This document shows positions 17,042 through 25,671 of a stretch of 64,000 nucleotides of DNA, piece by piece. This stretch comes from Exiguobacterium oxidotolerans JCM 12280. GTDB lineage: Bacteria; Bacillota; Bacilli; Exiguobacteriales; Exiguobacteriaceae. The notes under the pieces were generated by a model, which did not search any database, was not told the DNA's origin, and saw only the letters and a list, made by a program, of their open reading frames with translations. Made by a program: the position numbers and the translations under genes. The stretch lies in NCBI RefSeq assembly GCF_000702625.1, contig NZ_JNIS01000001.1, positions 2,422,001-2,486,000 on the forward strand. The letters run 5' to 3'. Numbering within the stretch: position 1 is the first letter of the stretch; every line of letters starts with the position of its first letter.

Positions 17042-17317
17042 AGTTACAGCTAATACCAAGTGAAACCACACAAATCGGGACCGTTTGACGTGGATATGGT
17101 CGGTATTATACAAGGTTCGTCAACGTGTTCGTTGATTCTTTACAACCTTTACGTAAAGTACAGAAAATGCGGCGAATGTAAGGTCTGTGAAGAATGGTTT
17201 AAGAGATGGTTAGAACCATTGGAAACACTAGGAATTGTCGGTATGGTCTAGGTACAGCCACGTCATGTTCGATGCAAGGTTTGGCGTGAACTACACACTA
17301 GATGGAGGAATGACAAA
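17042..17317 (+). promoter_or_regulatory. Promoter region of the second polysaccharide block
   Basis: The 276 bases have no supported gene. TTGACG about 16 bases before TATACA (around 17087-17114) is a fair sigma-A promoter. Downstream lies TCTTTACAA with the 12-bp perfect palindrome CTTTACGTAAAG (17147-17158), a possible operator. A 63-codon open frame at 17060 lacks a ribosome binding site and was not called. Confidence 0.45.
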
Positions 17318-18610
17318 ATGAAACTTTGTACAATCGGACTTGGATATATTGGATTACCTTCTTCTGCGATGTTCGCAGATCACGGCACAGAAGTAGTCGG
17401 TGTCGATATCGACCCACGAATCGTTCAAATGTTGAATGCAGGAGATATCCATATTGAAGAACCAGGCTTAGAAGACGTCATCAAACGAGTTGTCGCGAAC
17501 GGTACGTTCCGTGCGACATTGACGCCGGAACAAGCCGATGTCTTTCTGATTGCCGTTCCGACGCCGAACCTTGACGACACGTATAAATCATGTGACTTGA
17601 AGTATGTCATTTCAGCAGTTCGCAATCTATTACCACATTTAGAAAAAGGAAACGTCGTCATCGTCGAATCAACAATCGCACCACGGACGATGGATGACCA
17701 TGTTCGACCATTGATTGAAGAAGCGGGCTTTAAAATTGGCGAAGACGTGTTCGTCGTCCATTGTCCGGAACGGGTTTTACCGGGACAAATTCTTCATGAA
17801 TTGATTCATAACAACCGGATTGTTGGTGGGCTGACGGAAGCGTGTGCCGAGGCCGGGGCCGCTGTCTACCGGACATTCGTTCAAGGGGAAATCGTCCAGA
17901 CGGATGCGAAGACGGCAGAGATGTCGAAGTTGATGGAAAATACATTCCGTGACGTCAACATCGCACTTGCGAACGAATTAACACAAGTGTGTCACCAACT
18001 TAAAATTAACGTCCTCGATGTCATTGAGATGGCGAACATGCACCCACGCGTCAACTTGCATCATCCGGGACCGGGTGTCGGAGGACATTGTCTTGCCGTC
18101 GATCCGTACTTCATCGTCGCGAAGGCGCCGTCGCTTGCACGAATCATCCATATGGCGCGTGATACGAATGTCAACATGCCACGATTCGTTGCGGATCAAG
18201 CAGAACGTCTCGTCGCCAACCGTGTCCGTCCGAAAATTGCTGTCTTCGGTGTCACGTATAAAGGAAACGTTGATGATATGCGGGAAAGTCCAGCAGTTGA
18301 AGTCATCGAACAATTGTTAGATCGGGGACTCGATGTCGCAGTCTGTGATCCGCACGTCGAACGCTCGATTTCGTCACGCTTCACATTAGTCGACGAGATT
18401 GAAGCAATCCAAGGAGCCGATCTTGCCCTGGTCCTTGTCGATCACGATGAATTCAAGGCATTTGATTCACGTCGTCTGAAAAACCAAATGCGGACGCCGG
18501 TCTTATTTGATACGAAAGGCGTCGTCGGAGAGCTTGAAGACATCATGGTCCTTAACTTCGGTAACTTGCATACACATAACACGATGAAAGTAGACGCTGA
18601 AGCGATATGA
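17318..18610 (+). CDS. wecC: UDP-N-acetyl-D-mannosamine dehydrogenase
   Basis: Nucleotide-sugar dehydrogenase of 430 residues that oxidises UDP-ManNAc twice to UDP-ManNAc-uronate using NAD. The N-terminal Rossmann motif is GLGYIGLPSSAMFA, the EST segment is IVESTIAPRT, the catalytic-cysteine motif is GPGVGGHCLAVDPYF, and the C-terminal NAD/UDP domain has FGVTYKGNVDDMRESPAVEV. The cysteine motif and the IGLPSS variant fit WecC/EpsD-like enzymes better than UDP-glucose dehydrogenase. The paired UDP-GlcNAc 2-epimerase, which makes its substrate, is four genes downstream. GGAGGAATG precedes the ATG. Its stop overlaps the start of the ABC permease gene. Confidence 0.9.
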   Translation: MKLCTIGLGYIGLPSSAMFADHGTEVVGVDIDPRIVQMLNAGDIHIEEPGLEDVIKRVVANGTFRATLTPEQADVFLIAVPTPNLDDTYKSCDLKYVISAVRNLLPHLEKGNVVIVESTIAPRTMDDHVRPLIEEAGFKIGEDVFVVHCPERVLPGQILHELIHNNRIVGGLTEACAEAGAAVYRTFVQGEIVQTDAKTAEMSKLMENTFRDVNIALANELTQVCHQLKINVLDVIEMANMHPRVNLHHPGPGVGGHCLAVDPYFIVAKAPSLARIIHMARDTNVNMPRFVADQAERLVANRVRPKIAVFGVTYKGNVDDMRESPAVEVIEQLLDRGLDVAVCDPHVERSISSRFTLVDEIEAIQGADLALVLVDHDEFKAFDSRRLKNQMRTPVLFDTKGVVGELEDIMVLNFGNLHTHNTMKVDAEAI

Positions 18611-19407
18611 ACAACGTCCGTACTGTTCTCCATGAGTTGAAAGATCATCTTTACCTGATCGTACGTCTTTCACTCTATGAGACAAAAAGCCAATACAGCA
18701 TGCAATACCTCGGCTGGTTTTGGGAAATCATGACGCCCCTGCTGCAAATCGGTGTCTACTGGGTCGTCTTCGGTTTTGGCATTCGAGGTGGACACCCGGT
18801 GGACGGGATTCCGTTTGTCTTATGGTTAGTCAGTGGATTGATTGCCTGGTTCTTTATCGGAAGTACGATTCCAAGCGGGTCCCGTTCCATCTATGGACGG
18901 GTCGCGCTAGTCTCGAAAATGCATTTCCCGTTAAGTACGATTCCGGCCTATGTCATTTTGGCACAATTTTACCGGCACATTGCGATGGTCTTTCTGACAA
19001 TCATTCTTGGAGCTGCCTTTGGTTATTTTCCGGGATGGCATACGTTCGAACTGTTGTACATCATACCAGCAGGAATCATTTTCTTATATGCGGTCTCGCT
19101 CCTGTTGTCGGCGCTCGCGACGATGGTCCGGGATGTCCAAAACATGGTCACATCAGGCATGCGGATGTTGATGTATTTGACGCCAATTATGTGGGTCCCA
19201 CCCGATCATTCCATCTTTAAGACGTTGTTGATGATCAATCCACTTGTTTATTTGATCGAGGGGTATCGTTCAGCCTTAATCGGAACGGGGTATTTGATGG
19301 GGCATCTTTGGTACGGCTGTTATTTTTGGAGCATTACCGCAGTGATTTTAATGACAGGTGCAACCGTCCATATCCGATTCCGTCGTTATTTCATTGATTA
19401 TGTGTAG
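18607..19407 (+). CDS. ABC-2 type polysaccharide export permease (TagG-like)
   Basis: Membrane subunit of 266 residues with about six hydrophobic segments and the ABC-2 family pattern: YETKSQYSMQYLGWFWEIMTPLLQ near the N-terminus, a central LFYLTP-equivalent LMYLTPIMWVPPD, and a C-terminal VYLIEGYRSALIG. These match wall-teichoic acid and O-antigen exporters (TagG/Wzm). It overlaps the dehydrogenase gene by ATGA and is followed 11 bases later by its ATPase. It should carry the undecaprenyl-linked polymer across the membrane. Confidence 0.92.
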   Translation: MNNVRTVLHELKDHLYLIVRLSLYETKSQYSMQYLGWFWEIMTPLLQIGVYWVVFGFGIRGGHPVDGIPFVLWLVSGLIAWFFIGSTIPSGSRSIYGRVALVSKMHFPLSTIPAYVILAQFYRHIAMVFLTIILGAAFGYFPGWHTFELLYIIPAGIIFLYAVSLLLSALATMVRDVQNMVTSGMRMLMYLTPIMWVPPDHSIFKTLLMINPLVYLIEGYRSALIGTGYLMGHLWYGCYFWSITAVILMTGATVHIRFRRYFIDYV

Positions 19408-19418
19408 GAGGAACGAAG

Positions 19419-20249
19419 ATGAGTCATGTCGTGTTTGAAAATGTCTCGAAGCGATACGTCTTGTATTCGCGTCCGATTGATAAGTTAAAAGAAGTTTTAT
19501 TTGGCAAGATGAGCGGAAAGCCGTTCTATGCCTTAAAGAATGTATCGTTTTCAGTCGAACAAGGTGAAATCGTTGGTGTCGTTGGCATCAACGGAAGTGG
19601 AAAATCAACGTTGTCACATCTCCTTGCGAACGTCACGCCTCCGACGTATGGACAGGTGACGTTACGTGGTAAGTCAGCCTTAATTGCCATATCGAGCGGA
19701 TTGAACAATCAGTTGACAGGACGTGACAATATCGAGCTCAAGGGGCTGATGATGGGACTGAACAAAACACAAATCCGAATGATTACACCAGACATTTTAG
19801 AGTTCGCCGACATCGGAGAATTCATCGACCAACCGGTCAAAACGTATTCGAGTGGGATGCGGGCCCGCTTAGGGTTTGCGATTTCCATCAACATCAATCC
19901 AGATATCTTGATTATCGACGAAGCTTTATCGGTCGGCGATCAGACGTTCACGGAAAAGTGTTTGGATAAGATGCGTGAGTTTCGTGATCAAGGGAAGACG
20001 ATTTTCTTTATCAGCCATTCGCTCAGTCAGGTCAAAAGTTTTTGTTCAAAAGTCTTATGGCTCGAATACGGCGAAGTCCGGATGTTCGGACCAACCAACG
20101 AGACGATGGCGGAGTACAACAAGTATCTCTACTGGCATAAACAGTTATCGAAAAAACAAGTTGCGCATTACGTGGCAAAAAAGCGGACAGGACGAAGTGA
20201 TGAAATCGAACGGTCTGTCCGTGGCGAGACGATTGAATTGTCATCATGA
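19419..20249 (+). CDS. ABC polysaccharide export ATPase (TagH-like)
   Basis: ATPase of 276 residues. Walker A GINGSGKST is near residue 59, the signature is YSSGMRARLGFAI, Walker B is ILIIDEAL, with the SVGD D-loop and the switch histidine in FFISHSL. The N-terminal KRYVLYSRPIDKLKEVLF is typical of TagH/Wzt-type ATPases. It is shorter than B. subtilis TagH, lacking a long C-terminal extension, so no carbohydrate-binding tail is present. Partner of the permease just upstream; AGGAGG precedes the ATG. Confidence 0.93.
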   Translation: MSHVVFENVSKRYVLYSRPIDKLKEVLFGKMSGKPFYALKNVSFSVEQGEIVGVVGINGSGKSTLSHLLANVTPPTYGQVTLRGKSALIAISSGLNNQLTGRDNIELKGLMMGLNKTQIRMITPDILEFADIGEFIDQPVKTYSSGMRARLGFAISININPDILIIDEALSVGDQTFTEKCLDKMREFRDQGKTIFFISHSLSQVKSFCSKVLWLEYGEVRMFGPTNETMAEYNKYLYWHKQLSKKQVAHYVAKKRTGRSDEIERSVRGETIELSS

Positions 20250-20263
20250 ATAAGGGATAGGGG

Positions 20264-21373
20264 ATGGAACGGATGAAAAAAGTCATGCTTGTATTTGGAA
20301 CGAGACCGGAAGCGATTAAAATGGCGCCCGTCGTCAAAGCACTTGAGGCGCGCGAAGGTGTCGAGCCGATCGTCGTCGTCACGGCGCAACATCGGGAGAT
20401 GCTTGATCAAGTGCTTGAGTTATTCCAGATTGTTCCCGACCACGATTTAGATTTGATGCGTCCACGACAAACACTCGAAGAAATGACGGCGCGGATTTTG
20501 AACGCGATGCGTCGTGTCCTCGAAAAGGAGCAACCCAATCTCGTGTTAGTCCATGGGGATACGACCACGACGTTCGCTGCTTCGCTCGCTGCTTTTTACC
20601 AACAGATTCCGGTCGGCCATGTCGAGGCGGGATTACGGACCTACCAAAAATATGCACCATTCCCGGAAGAGATGAATCGTCAATTGACGGGAGTACTGGC
20701 TGATTTTCATTTTGCGCCGACAGATCAAGCAGCAGAAAATCTCCGACGCGAGCATAAACAGACACCGATCATCGTGACCGGGAACACCGTCATCGACGCG
20801 CTCAAGACAACTGTCTCATCCGACTATACACATCAAGTGTTGACGGACTTAGAGGCGAGCGGACATAAGTTAATTTTACTGACCGTCCACCGGCGCGAAA
20901 ATCACCTCCAGTTGTCACAAATCTTTGATGCCATCGAACGGTTGGCAGAGACGCATGCCGATATTGAAATCGTCTACCCCGTCCATCCGAATCCAATCGT
21001 GCTCGAAGCGGCGGAACAATTGAAACACCATCCGCGAATTCATTTGATTGATCCGCTCGATGTGTTTGATTTTCATAACTTAGCGGCCCGGGCAACGTTT
21101 ATTTTGACAGACTCTGGCGGCATCCAAGAAGAAGCGCCATCGCTTGGTGTACCAGTACTTGTTCTGCGGGAGACGACAGAACGGCCGGAAGGTGTCGCAG
21201 CCGGGACATTAAAACTGGTCGGGACGAATACGGAACGCATTTTTGAAATGAGTCACCGTTTGTTGACGGATGAAGAAACGTACCGTGAGATGGCGCAGGC
21301 CGCGAATCCTTACGGCGACGGTCATGCGGCTGAGCGCATCGTTGACGCCATCATGAGCGAGGTCCCGGTATGA
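20264..21373 (+). CDS. mnaA: UDP-N-acetylglucosamine 2-epimerase (non-hydrolysing)
   Basis: Cytosolic epimerase of 369 residues interconverting UDP-GlcNAc and UDP-ManNAc. Characteristic segments are FGTRPEAIKMAPV at the N-terminus, VLVHGDTTTTFA, GHVEAGLRTYQKYAPFPEE, VHPNP, and TDSGGIQEEAPSLGVPVLV with RETTERPE. It supplies the substrate of the UDP-ManNAc dehydrogenase upstream, so together they give UDP-ManNAcA. The start is ATG 20264, six bases after AAGGGA; ATG 20273 is an in-frame alternative. The stop overlaps the next gene's ATG. Confidence 0.94.
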   Translation: MERMKKVMLVFGTRPEAIKMAPVVKALEAREGVEPIVVVTAQHREMLDQVLELFQIVPDHDLDLMRPRQTLEEMTARILNAMRRVLEKEQPNLVLVHGDTTTTFAASLAAFYQQIPVGHVEAGLRTYQKYAPFPEEMNRQLTGVLADFHFAPTDQAAENLRREHKQTPIIVTGNTVIDALKTTVSSDYTHQVLTDLEASGHKLILLTVHRRENHLQLSQIFDAIERLAETHADIEIVYPVHPNPIVLEAAEQLKHHPRIHLIDPLDVFDFHNLAARATFILTDSGGIQEEAPSLGVPVLVLRETTERPEGVAAGTLKLVGTNTERIFEMSHRLLTDEETYREMAQAANPYGDGHAAERIVDAIMSEVPV

Positions 21374-21867
21374 TTTCAACACGTACGTTTCATTTAGCGA
21401 GTTATCATTTTTTTCCGCAGGGGAGTCAAGAAAAGATTCTGTTAGAAGACGAGGCGGCAGGTGTGTTGTTCGATTTCCAGGAGGCGACAAATGCGGACAA
21501 ATTGTATATCCAATTGTTCGATCAAGGCTTTCAGTATCCGCCGTCAAAGCTCTACCGCCAAGATGCCGCTTTCGGACAGGCAGACGTCATTCATGTGACG
21601 TGTCGTTTTGAAACCGATGTTCCTTGTCAAATTCAACTATTTAAGATGCAATATGGAAATAAAAAACGCATGGGATCGGAGTCGGAATTCGTCATGCTCG
21701 ACGGGGCAACTGATCTTCAGATTCAACTGGAGCGGGTCAAAGGGGCACAGTATTTTAAAATCGCCTTTAAATTTCTTGTGGCAGGTGACGTCCGGATCCG
21801 ACTGACTGAGTTGAAAATCGCTGAACGTATTCAACTGAAACAGGAGGATCCTCACTATGCTGTTTAG
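21370..21867 (+). CDS. Unrecognised protein in the polysaccharide locus (165 residues)
   Basis: A 165-residue protein I cannot assign. It has no signal peptide or membrane helix, so it is probably cytosolic. The pattern of alternating hydrophobic residues (KLYIQLFDQGFQYP, DVIHVTCRFETDVPCQIQLF, DLQIQLERVKGAQYFKIAFKFLVAGDVRIRLTELKI) suggests an all-beta sandwich, like carbohydrate-binding folds. It overlaps the epimerase stop (ATGA) and is itself overlapped by the MBOAT gene start, so it is expressed within the operon. Its position directly before the acetylation pair suggests a part in polymer modification or sensing; this is inference. Confidence 0.8.
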   Translation: MISTRTFHLASYHFFPQGSQEKILLEDEAAGVLFDFQEATNADKLYIQLFDQGFQYPPSKLYRQDAAFGQADVIHVTCRFETDVPCQIQLFKMQYGNKKRMGSESEFVMLDGATDLQIQLERVKGAQYFKIAFKFLVAGDVRIRLTELKIAERIQLKQEDPHYAV

Positions 21868-23245
21868 TTCGACGATTTTCTTATTTGTGTTCTTACCGAT
21901 CGTCCTGCTTGTCTATCATCTAGTGCCACGATTTTTTCGTAACGGCTGGCTCCTTGTAGCGAGCCTTTTCTTTTACGCTTGGGGAGAACCGAAGTTCGTT
22001 TTACTGATGCTTGCGAGTATCCTGATCAACTACTTGTTTGCCCTGATGGTCGACACGTACCGGCATCGTGTCGGAATCAAACTTGTCATGGCGAGCATGG
22101 TCATCACGAACCTCGCCCTACTCGGCTGGTTCAAGTACAGTGGCTTTTTCATGGCGTCTTTGAATCAAACGTTGCAGACGGAGCTGTTTGTTCCGGAAGT
22201 CGTGTTACCGATCGGGATTTCTTTCTTTACGTTTCAGGCGATGAGTTATGTCATCGATGTCTACCGGGAAGCGGGGAAAGTCCAGAAAAACCCACTTGAT
22301 TTAGCACTGTACATCGCGTTATTTCCGCAATTGATTGCCGGGCCAATCGTCCGCTACGAGACGGTCGCAAATGAAATCAACGATCGGCAAGAGACATTAC
22401 CTGATTTCGCGCTCGGTGTCCGTCGTTTTATTATCGGGTTGTCGAAAAAATTGATTTTAGCGAATGGTTGCGGACAAGTGGCAGATGCCGTCTTCAAGAT
22501 GAATGATTTGTCGATGGGGCTGGCATGGATTGGCATCATCGCCTATGCGCTACAAATTTACTTTGATTTTTCCGGATATAGCGATATGGCGATTGGACTC
22601 GGACTGATGTTCGGATTTCATTTTTTGGAAAACTTCAACTATCCGTACATCGCGAAGTCCGTCTCGGAGTTTTGGCGACGTTGGCATATCTCGCTCGGCT
22701 CATGGTTCCGTGACTATGTCTATATCCCGCTTGGCGGCAATCGTGTCTCACCGCTCAAACAGTATCGAAATCTCGCCGTCGTCTGGATGCTGACGGGCCT
22801 CTGGCATGGTGCAAGTTGGACGTTCGTCGCCTGGGGTGCGTACTACGGGATATGGATTATGCTCGAGAAAGCATTTCTCGGGAAATTATTACGCCGTGTC
22901 CCCGTCATTTCGACGATTTGGACACTCCTTCTTGTGTTAGTCGGCTGGGTCTTTTTCCGGGCGACGACATTTCCGGACGCACTCGAGTACTTGCGTGCGA
23001 TGTTTATCCCGACAGAAGTGTGGGATGAACGGGCCAGTTACCAGCTCGTCCAGAACGGCGTCATCTTACTGCTTGCTGCGCTTGCTGCGACACCGCTACC
23101 AAAAATACTGGGTCAGTGGGTCGTCGAACGGCTCGGGAAAGTCGGACAGACGATTCAGTATGGCTATGCGATGGTGTTACTGTTTCTTGCGACATCCGCC
23201 CTCGTCGCGAGTACCTTCAATCCGTTCATTTATTTCCGTTTTTAA
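21857..23245 (+). CDS. MBOAT-family O-acyltransferase (AlgI-like)
   Basis: Polytopic membrane acyltransferase of 462 residues. N-terminal LFSSTIFLFVFLPIVLLVYH, FYAWGEPKFVLLML, FFTFQAMSYVIDVYR, QLIAGPIVRY and FWRRWHISLGSWFRDYVYIPLGGNR are hallmarks of the AlgI/DltB/PatA group. The catalytic histidine is in LWHGASWTFVAWGAYYG. It should move an acetyl group from a cytosolic donor across the membrane for O-acetylation of an extracellular polysaccharide. The ATG lies 8 bases after CAGGAGGA. The adjacent DHHW protein is the expected surface partner. Confidence 0.94.
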   Translation: MLFSSTIFLFVFLPIVLLVYHLVPRFFRNGWLLVASLFFYAWGEPKFVLLMLASILINYLFALMVDTYRHRVGIKLVMASMVITNLALLGWFKYSGFFMASLNQTLQTELFVPEVVLPIGISFFTFQAMSYVIDVYREAGKVQKNPLDLALYIALFPQLIAGPIVRYETVANEINDRQETLPDFALGVRRFIIGLSKKLILANGCGQVADAVFKMNDLSMGLAWIGIIAYALQIYFDFSGYSDMAIGLGLMFGFHFLENFNYPYIAKSVSEFWRRWHISLGSWFRDYVYIPLGGNRVSPLKQYRNLAVVWMLTGLWHGASWTFVAWGAYYGIWIMLEKAFLGKLLRRVPVISTIWTLLLVLVGWVFFRATTFPDALEYLRAMFIPTEVWDERASYQLVQNGVILLLAALAATPLPKILGQWVVERLGKVGQTIQYGYAMVLLFLATSALVASTFNPFIYFRF

Positions 23246-23261
23246 GTAAGGAGGAATCAGC

Positions 23262-24449
23262 ATGGCACATGCGCCACTCAGACCAGACAAGGAACAGCGG
23301 CCACGAAAGAAGTACTCGTTCGAACGACTGATGATGGCGGCGACGGCAGTCAGTTTCATGGTCATCCTGACGATGGTTGGTCTTGGGACGGTCTTGAAAC
23401 AGGACCGTGTCATGTCACAACTTGAAAATCGTTCGCTCGCAAAATTGACGCCACCAACAACAGCAACAGTCGTCAGTGGGGCATACATGGGAGAACTTGA
23501 AAAGTATTTTACCGATCAATTGTTGCTTCGGGGGACACTCGTCGAAACACAAGCCCGCTTGTCAAAAACCGTCTTACGCCAACCGTTTCGAAATGGCATT
23601 TATACGGCCCCGAATGACTACATGATTGAGTCGAGTCAGGCACAGGTGACACCGATTCCGGACGGTTTTAAGAAATTTGTCAAAGCCGTTGATCGACCTG
23701 TCTACATGGCGCTTGCTCCTTCAAAGACGGTCGTCGCTGAGCAGAACGGGATTTTACCCGATTATGTCGCGTCGAACGCGACAGTCCGGTACAAAAAGAT
23801 GGTAGAAGGGTTTGACGAGGCAGGGATGACAAACATTTCGCTCGATGAGTTGAAGCTGTCCGATTATTTTAAAACGGATCATCACTGGAACATTGACGGA
23901 GCTTATTTTGCCTATCAGCAAATCGTTCGTCAGCTCCAAGCGGACAAGGTATCGATTAAAGAAGTACCCATCGCGTCAAACGCCCGGAAAGTATCCGGTC
24001 ACGAGTACTATGGATCACTTGCCCGGAAAACGACCCTCGCCTATGCGACGACCGGCGATACACTTGCCTATTACGACGCAAGCCAGTTTGACGGGATTGA
24101 TGTGTGCTACGACAACACGTGCCAGCAACCGGTCATCGATGAAAGCTATATCAAGGAAGCAGGTGATTATGCTGACCGGTATGAAGTCTTTTTACGCGGT
24201 AACCATGGCATCATGTCGATGCAGTCGGACGTCAAGGGGCCAAAATTGCTTGTCCTGAAGGATTCCTTTGCGAATCCGGTCCTGCCGTTTCTCGCCCGAA
24301 GTGCAAATCTCGAAGTCGTTGATATCCGGTATGTCAATGCCACGTTTGACGTGTCTGTATTCGCAAAACAACAACAAGTCGACGGTGTACTCTTTTTGCA
24401 TAACTCGAATATCACCGGCCTGATGAAGACGTATCAGCAGAAACTGTGA
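23262..24449 (+). CDS. DHHW/AlgX-AlgJ-like O-acetyltransferase partner
   Basis: Protein of 395 residues anchored by one N-terminal helix (about residues 24-47) with an SGNH-like domain outside. The defining KTDHHWNIDGAYFAY motif (DHHW) is near residue 208, and a serine near the end of the domain, in LLVLKDSFANPVLPFLA, fits the SGNH catalytic serine. EYYGSLARKT resembles the substrate-side segment of AlgJ/AlgX relatives. With the preceding MBOAT protein it should complete O-acetyl transfer onto the polymer. GGAGGAATC precedes the ATG. Confidence 0.9.
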   Translation: MAHAPLRPDKEQRPRKKYSFERLMMAATAVSFMVILTMVGLGTVLKQDRVMSQLENRSLAKLTPPTTATVVSGAYMGELEKYFTDQLLLRGTLVETQARLSKTVLRQPFRNGIYTAPNDYMIESSQAQVTPIPDGFKKFVKAVDRPVYMALAPSKTVVAEQNGILPDYVASNATVRYKKMVEGFDEAGMTNISLDELKLSDYFKTDHHWNIDGAYFAYQQIVRQLQADKVSIKEVPIASNARKVSGHEYYGSLARKTTLAYATTGDTLAYYDASQFDGIDVCYDNTCQQPVIDESYIKEAGDYADRYEVFLRGNHGIMSMQSDVKGPKLLVLKDSFANPVLPFLARSANLEVVDIRYVNATFDVSVFAKQQQVDGVLFLHNSNITGLMKTYQQKL

Positions 24450-24460
24450 GGGGGTTAATG

Positions 24461-25384
24461 ATGGAATCACGGATGAAGAAAAAACGACCGAATCCGTTCT
24501 TGCGAGTCGCGAGTGCGCTTTTGTTACTAGTTGTCTTGGTGGCGAGTGCGACGACCGGATACGCATTTTTAAAGCTCCAACGAACAGCAGATGCATTGAT
24601 TACTCCACTAAAAGGCGAGCAAAAATTACCACTTGAAGCCATGCGACCTGTCCATGTTTTGTTGATCGGGGTCGATGAACGGAAAAATGATCCGGGTCGG
24701 GCCGATGCAATCATGTTGTTATCGTTTAATCCGAAAACAAAACAAGCGAGTTCGCTCTCGATTCCGCGCGATATGCAAGTCACGTTAGCAGATGGACAGA
24801 CGACAAAAATTAATCATACGTATGCTTATGGTGGAGTCGAAGAGACGCTTCAGACGGTCGAAAAAACGTTTGACGTCGAGATTCCGTATTACGCTAAAAT
24901 CAACATGGATGGACTGATTGAACTCGTTGACGCCGTTGATGGTGTGACGGTTGATAATCCGTCTGCCTTTAGTTGGAACGACCGTCGGCTCCAAAAAGAG
25001 TACAAGAAAGGACAGATTGAGCTGGACGGTCTCGAAGCGAGTGGTTACGCCCGGATGCGCAAGCAGGATCCGCTTGGGGATATGGGACGACAAATCCGGC
25101 AACGGCAAGTTCTCGAGTCTGTCGGAATGAAACTTGCAGGTCCGAACATTTTAACGAAGCTCGAACAACTCAGTCAGGTCTTAGAGGATAATTTCAGTAC
25201 GAACATTACGTTTTCTGAAGCGACCCAACTGGCACAAGAGAATCAAACTGGTTTCGAACACTTACAATCCTTGAAGATTGACGGCGAAGGGTATATCGCA
25301 AGTGACGGCATTTGGTATTTCTTCGCTTCGGAGGCGTCGATGCGGGAAACGAAACAAGCACTCGAGGCATTGATGAAGGGATAA
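24461..25384 (+). CDS. LytR-CpsA-Psr (LCP) family wall-polymer ligase
   Basis: Protein of 307 residues, membrane-anchored by one helix at about residues 15-36, with an extracellular LCP domain. LCP enzymes transfer polymers from undecaprenyl phosphate to peptidoglycan. Visible conserved segments are VLLIGVDERKNDPGRADAIML, SIPRDMQV, INHTYAYGGVEETLQTVE, YYAKINMDGLIELVDAVDGV and MRKQDPLGDMGRQIRQRQV, supplying the expected Asp and Arg residues that bind pyrophosphate and metal. The start is ATG 24461 or 24458, just after GAGGGGG; an in-frame GTG at 24446 precedes that site. It is the last gene of the locus and implies the polymer is wall-attached. Confidence 0.93.
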   Translation: MESRMKKKRPNPFLRVASALLLLVVLVASATTGYAFLKLQRTADALITPLKGEQKLPLEAMRPVHVLLIGVDERKNDPGRADAIMLLSFNPKTKQASSLSIPRDMQVTLADGQTTKINHTYAYGGVEETLQTVEKTFDVEIPYYAKINMDGLIELVDAVDGVTVDNPSAFSWNDRRLQKEYKKGQIELDGLEASGYARMRKQDPLGDMGRQIRQRQVLESVGMKLAGPNILTKLEQLSQVLEDNFSTNITFSEATQLAQENQTGFEHLQSLKIDGEGYIASDGIWYFFASEASMRETKQALEALMKG

Positions 25385-25417
25385 CACAGACTGTGGTGTT
25401 GTCGTTTTCTTCATTTT

Positions 25418-25538
25418 GTAGACAAAGCGGCGAGAATTAAAAGCGCCTTCCGTCTTGAATCGCTTCCAAAGCGAAAAGCAACTTTACGCGACCCTGCAGC
25501 GAAGCGAAGCGGCGCGTAAGGTTGCCGCTTTGAAGACG
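25418..25538. repeat. Nested imperfect hairpin element, copy A
   Basis: Starts GTAGACAAAG and continues into three nested pairings: CGTCTT (25451) with AAGACG (25533), CAAAGCG (25467) with CGCTTTG (25526), and GCAACTTTACGCG (25478) with CGCGTAAGGTTGC (25513, one mismatch). The opening GTAGACAAAG and a TAAAAGCG about 20 bases on recur in the element at 49511-49692. Confidence 0.55.
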
Positions 25539-25565
25539 AGTCGAGACAGGGAAATGTGACAGAAC

Positions 25566-25587
25566 AGCCTACCCATGCAGGCTTTTT
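25566..25587 (+). terminator. Terminator after the LCP gene
   Basis: AGCCT, an 8-base loop, AGGCT, then a T run. Ends transcription from the polysaccharide locus. Confidence 0.65.
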
Positions 25588-25625
25588 AAATTTCATAAGC
25601 ATTTGATCGATATAGGATTGATTTT

Positions 25626-25654
25626 GGACTGACTTATGAGTCAGCCCTTTTTTT
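25626..25654 (+). terminator. Second terminator ahead of the pullulanase gene
   Basis: GGxCTGACT and AGTCAGxCC pair around TATG and are followed by seven T residues. Confidence 0.75.
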
Positions 25655-25671
25655 GTTCTGGTCCGAAAGGC

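Noticed and set aside
17060-17251. 63-codon open frame before the dehydrogenase gene
   Set aside because: GTG start without a ribosome binding site, and it contains the likely promoter and palindrome of the next gene.
25385-25560. Possible riboswitch in the hairpin-rich region before pulA
   Set aside because: It is followed by terminators but resembles no riboswitch class I know, and its ends resemble another intergenic element instead.
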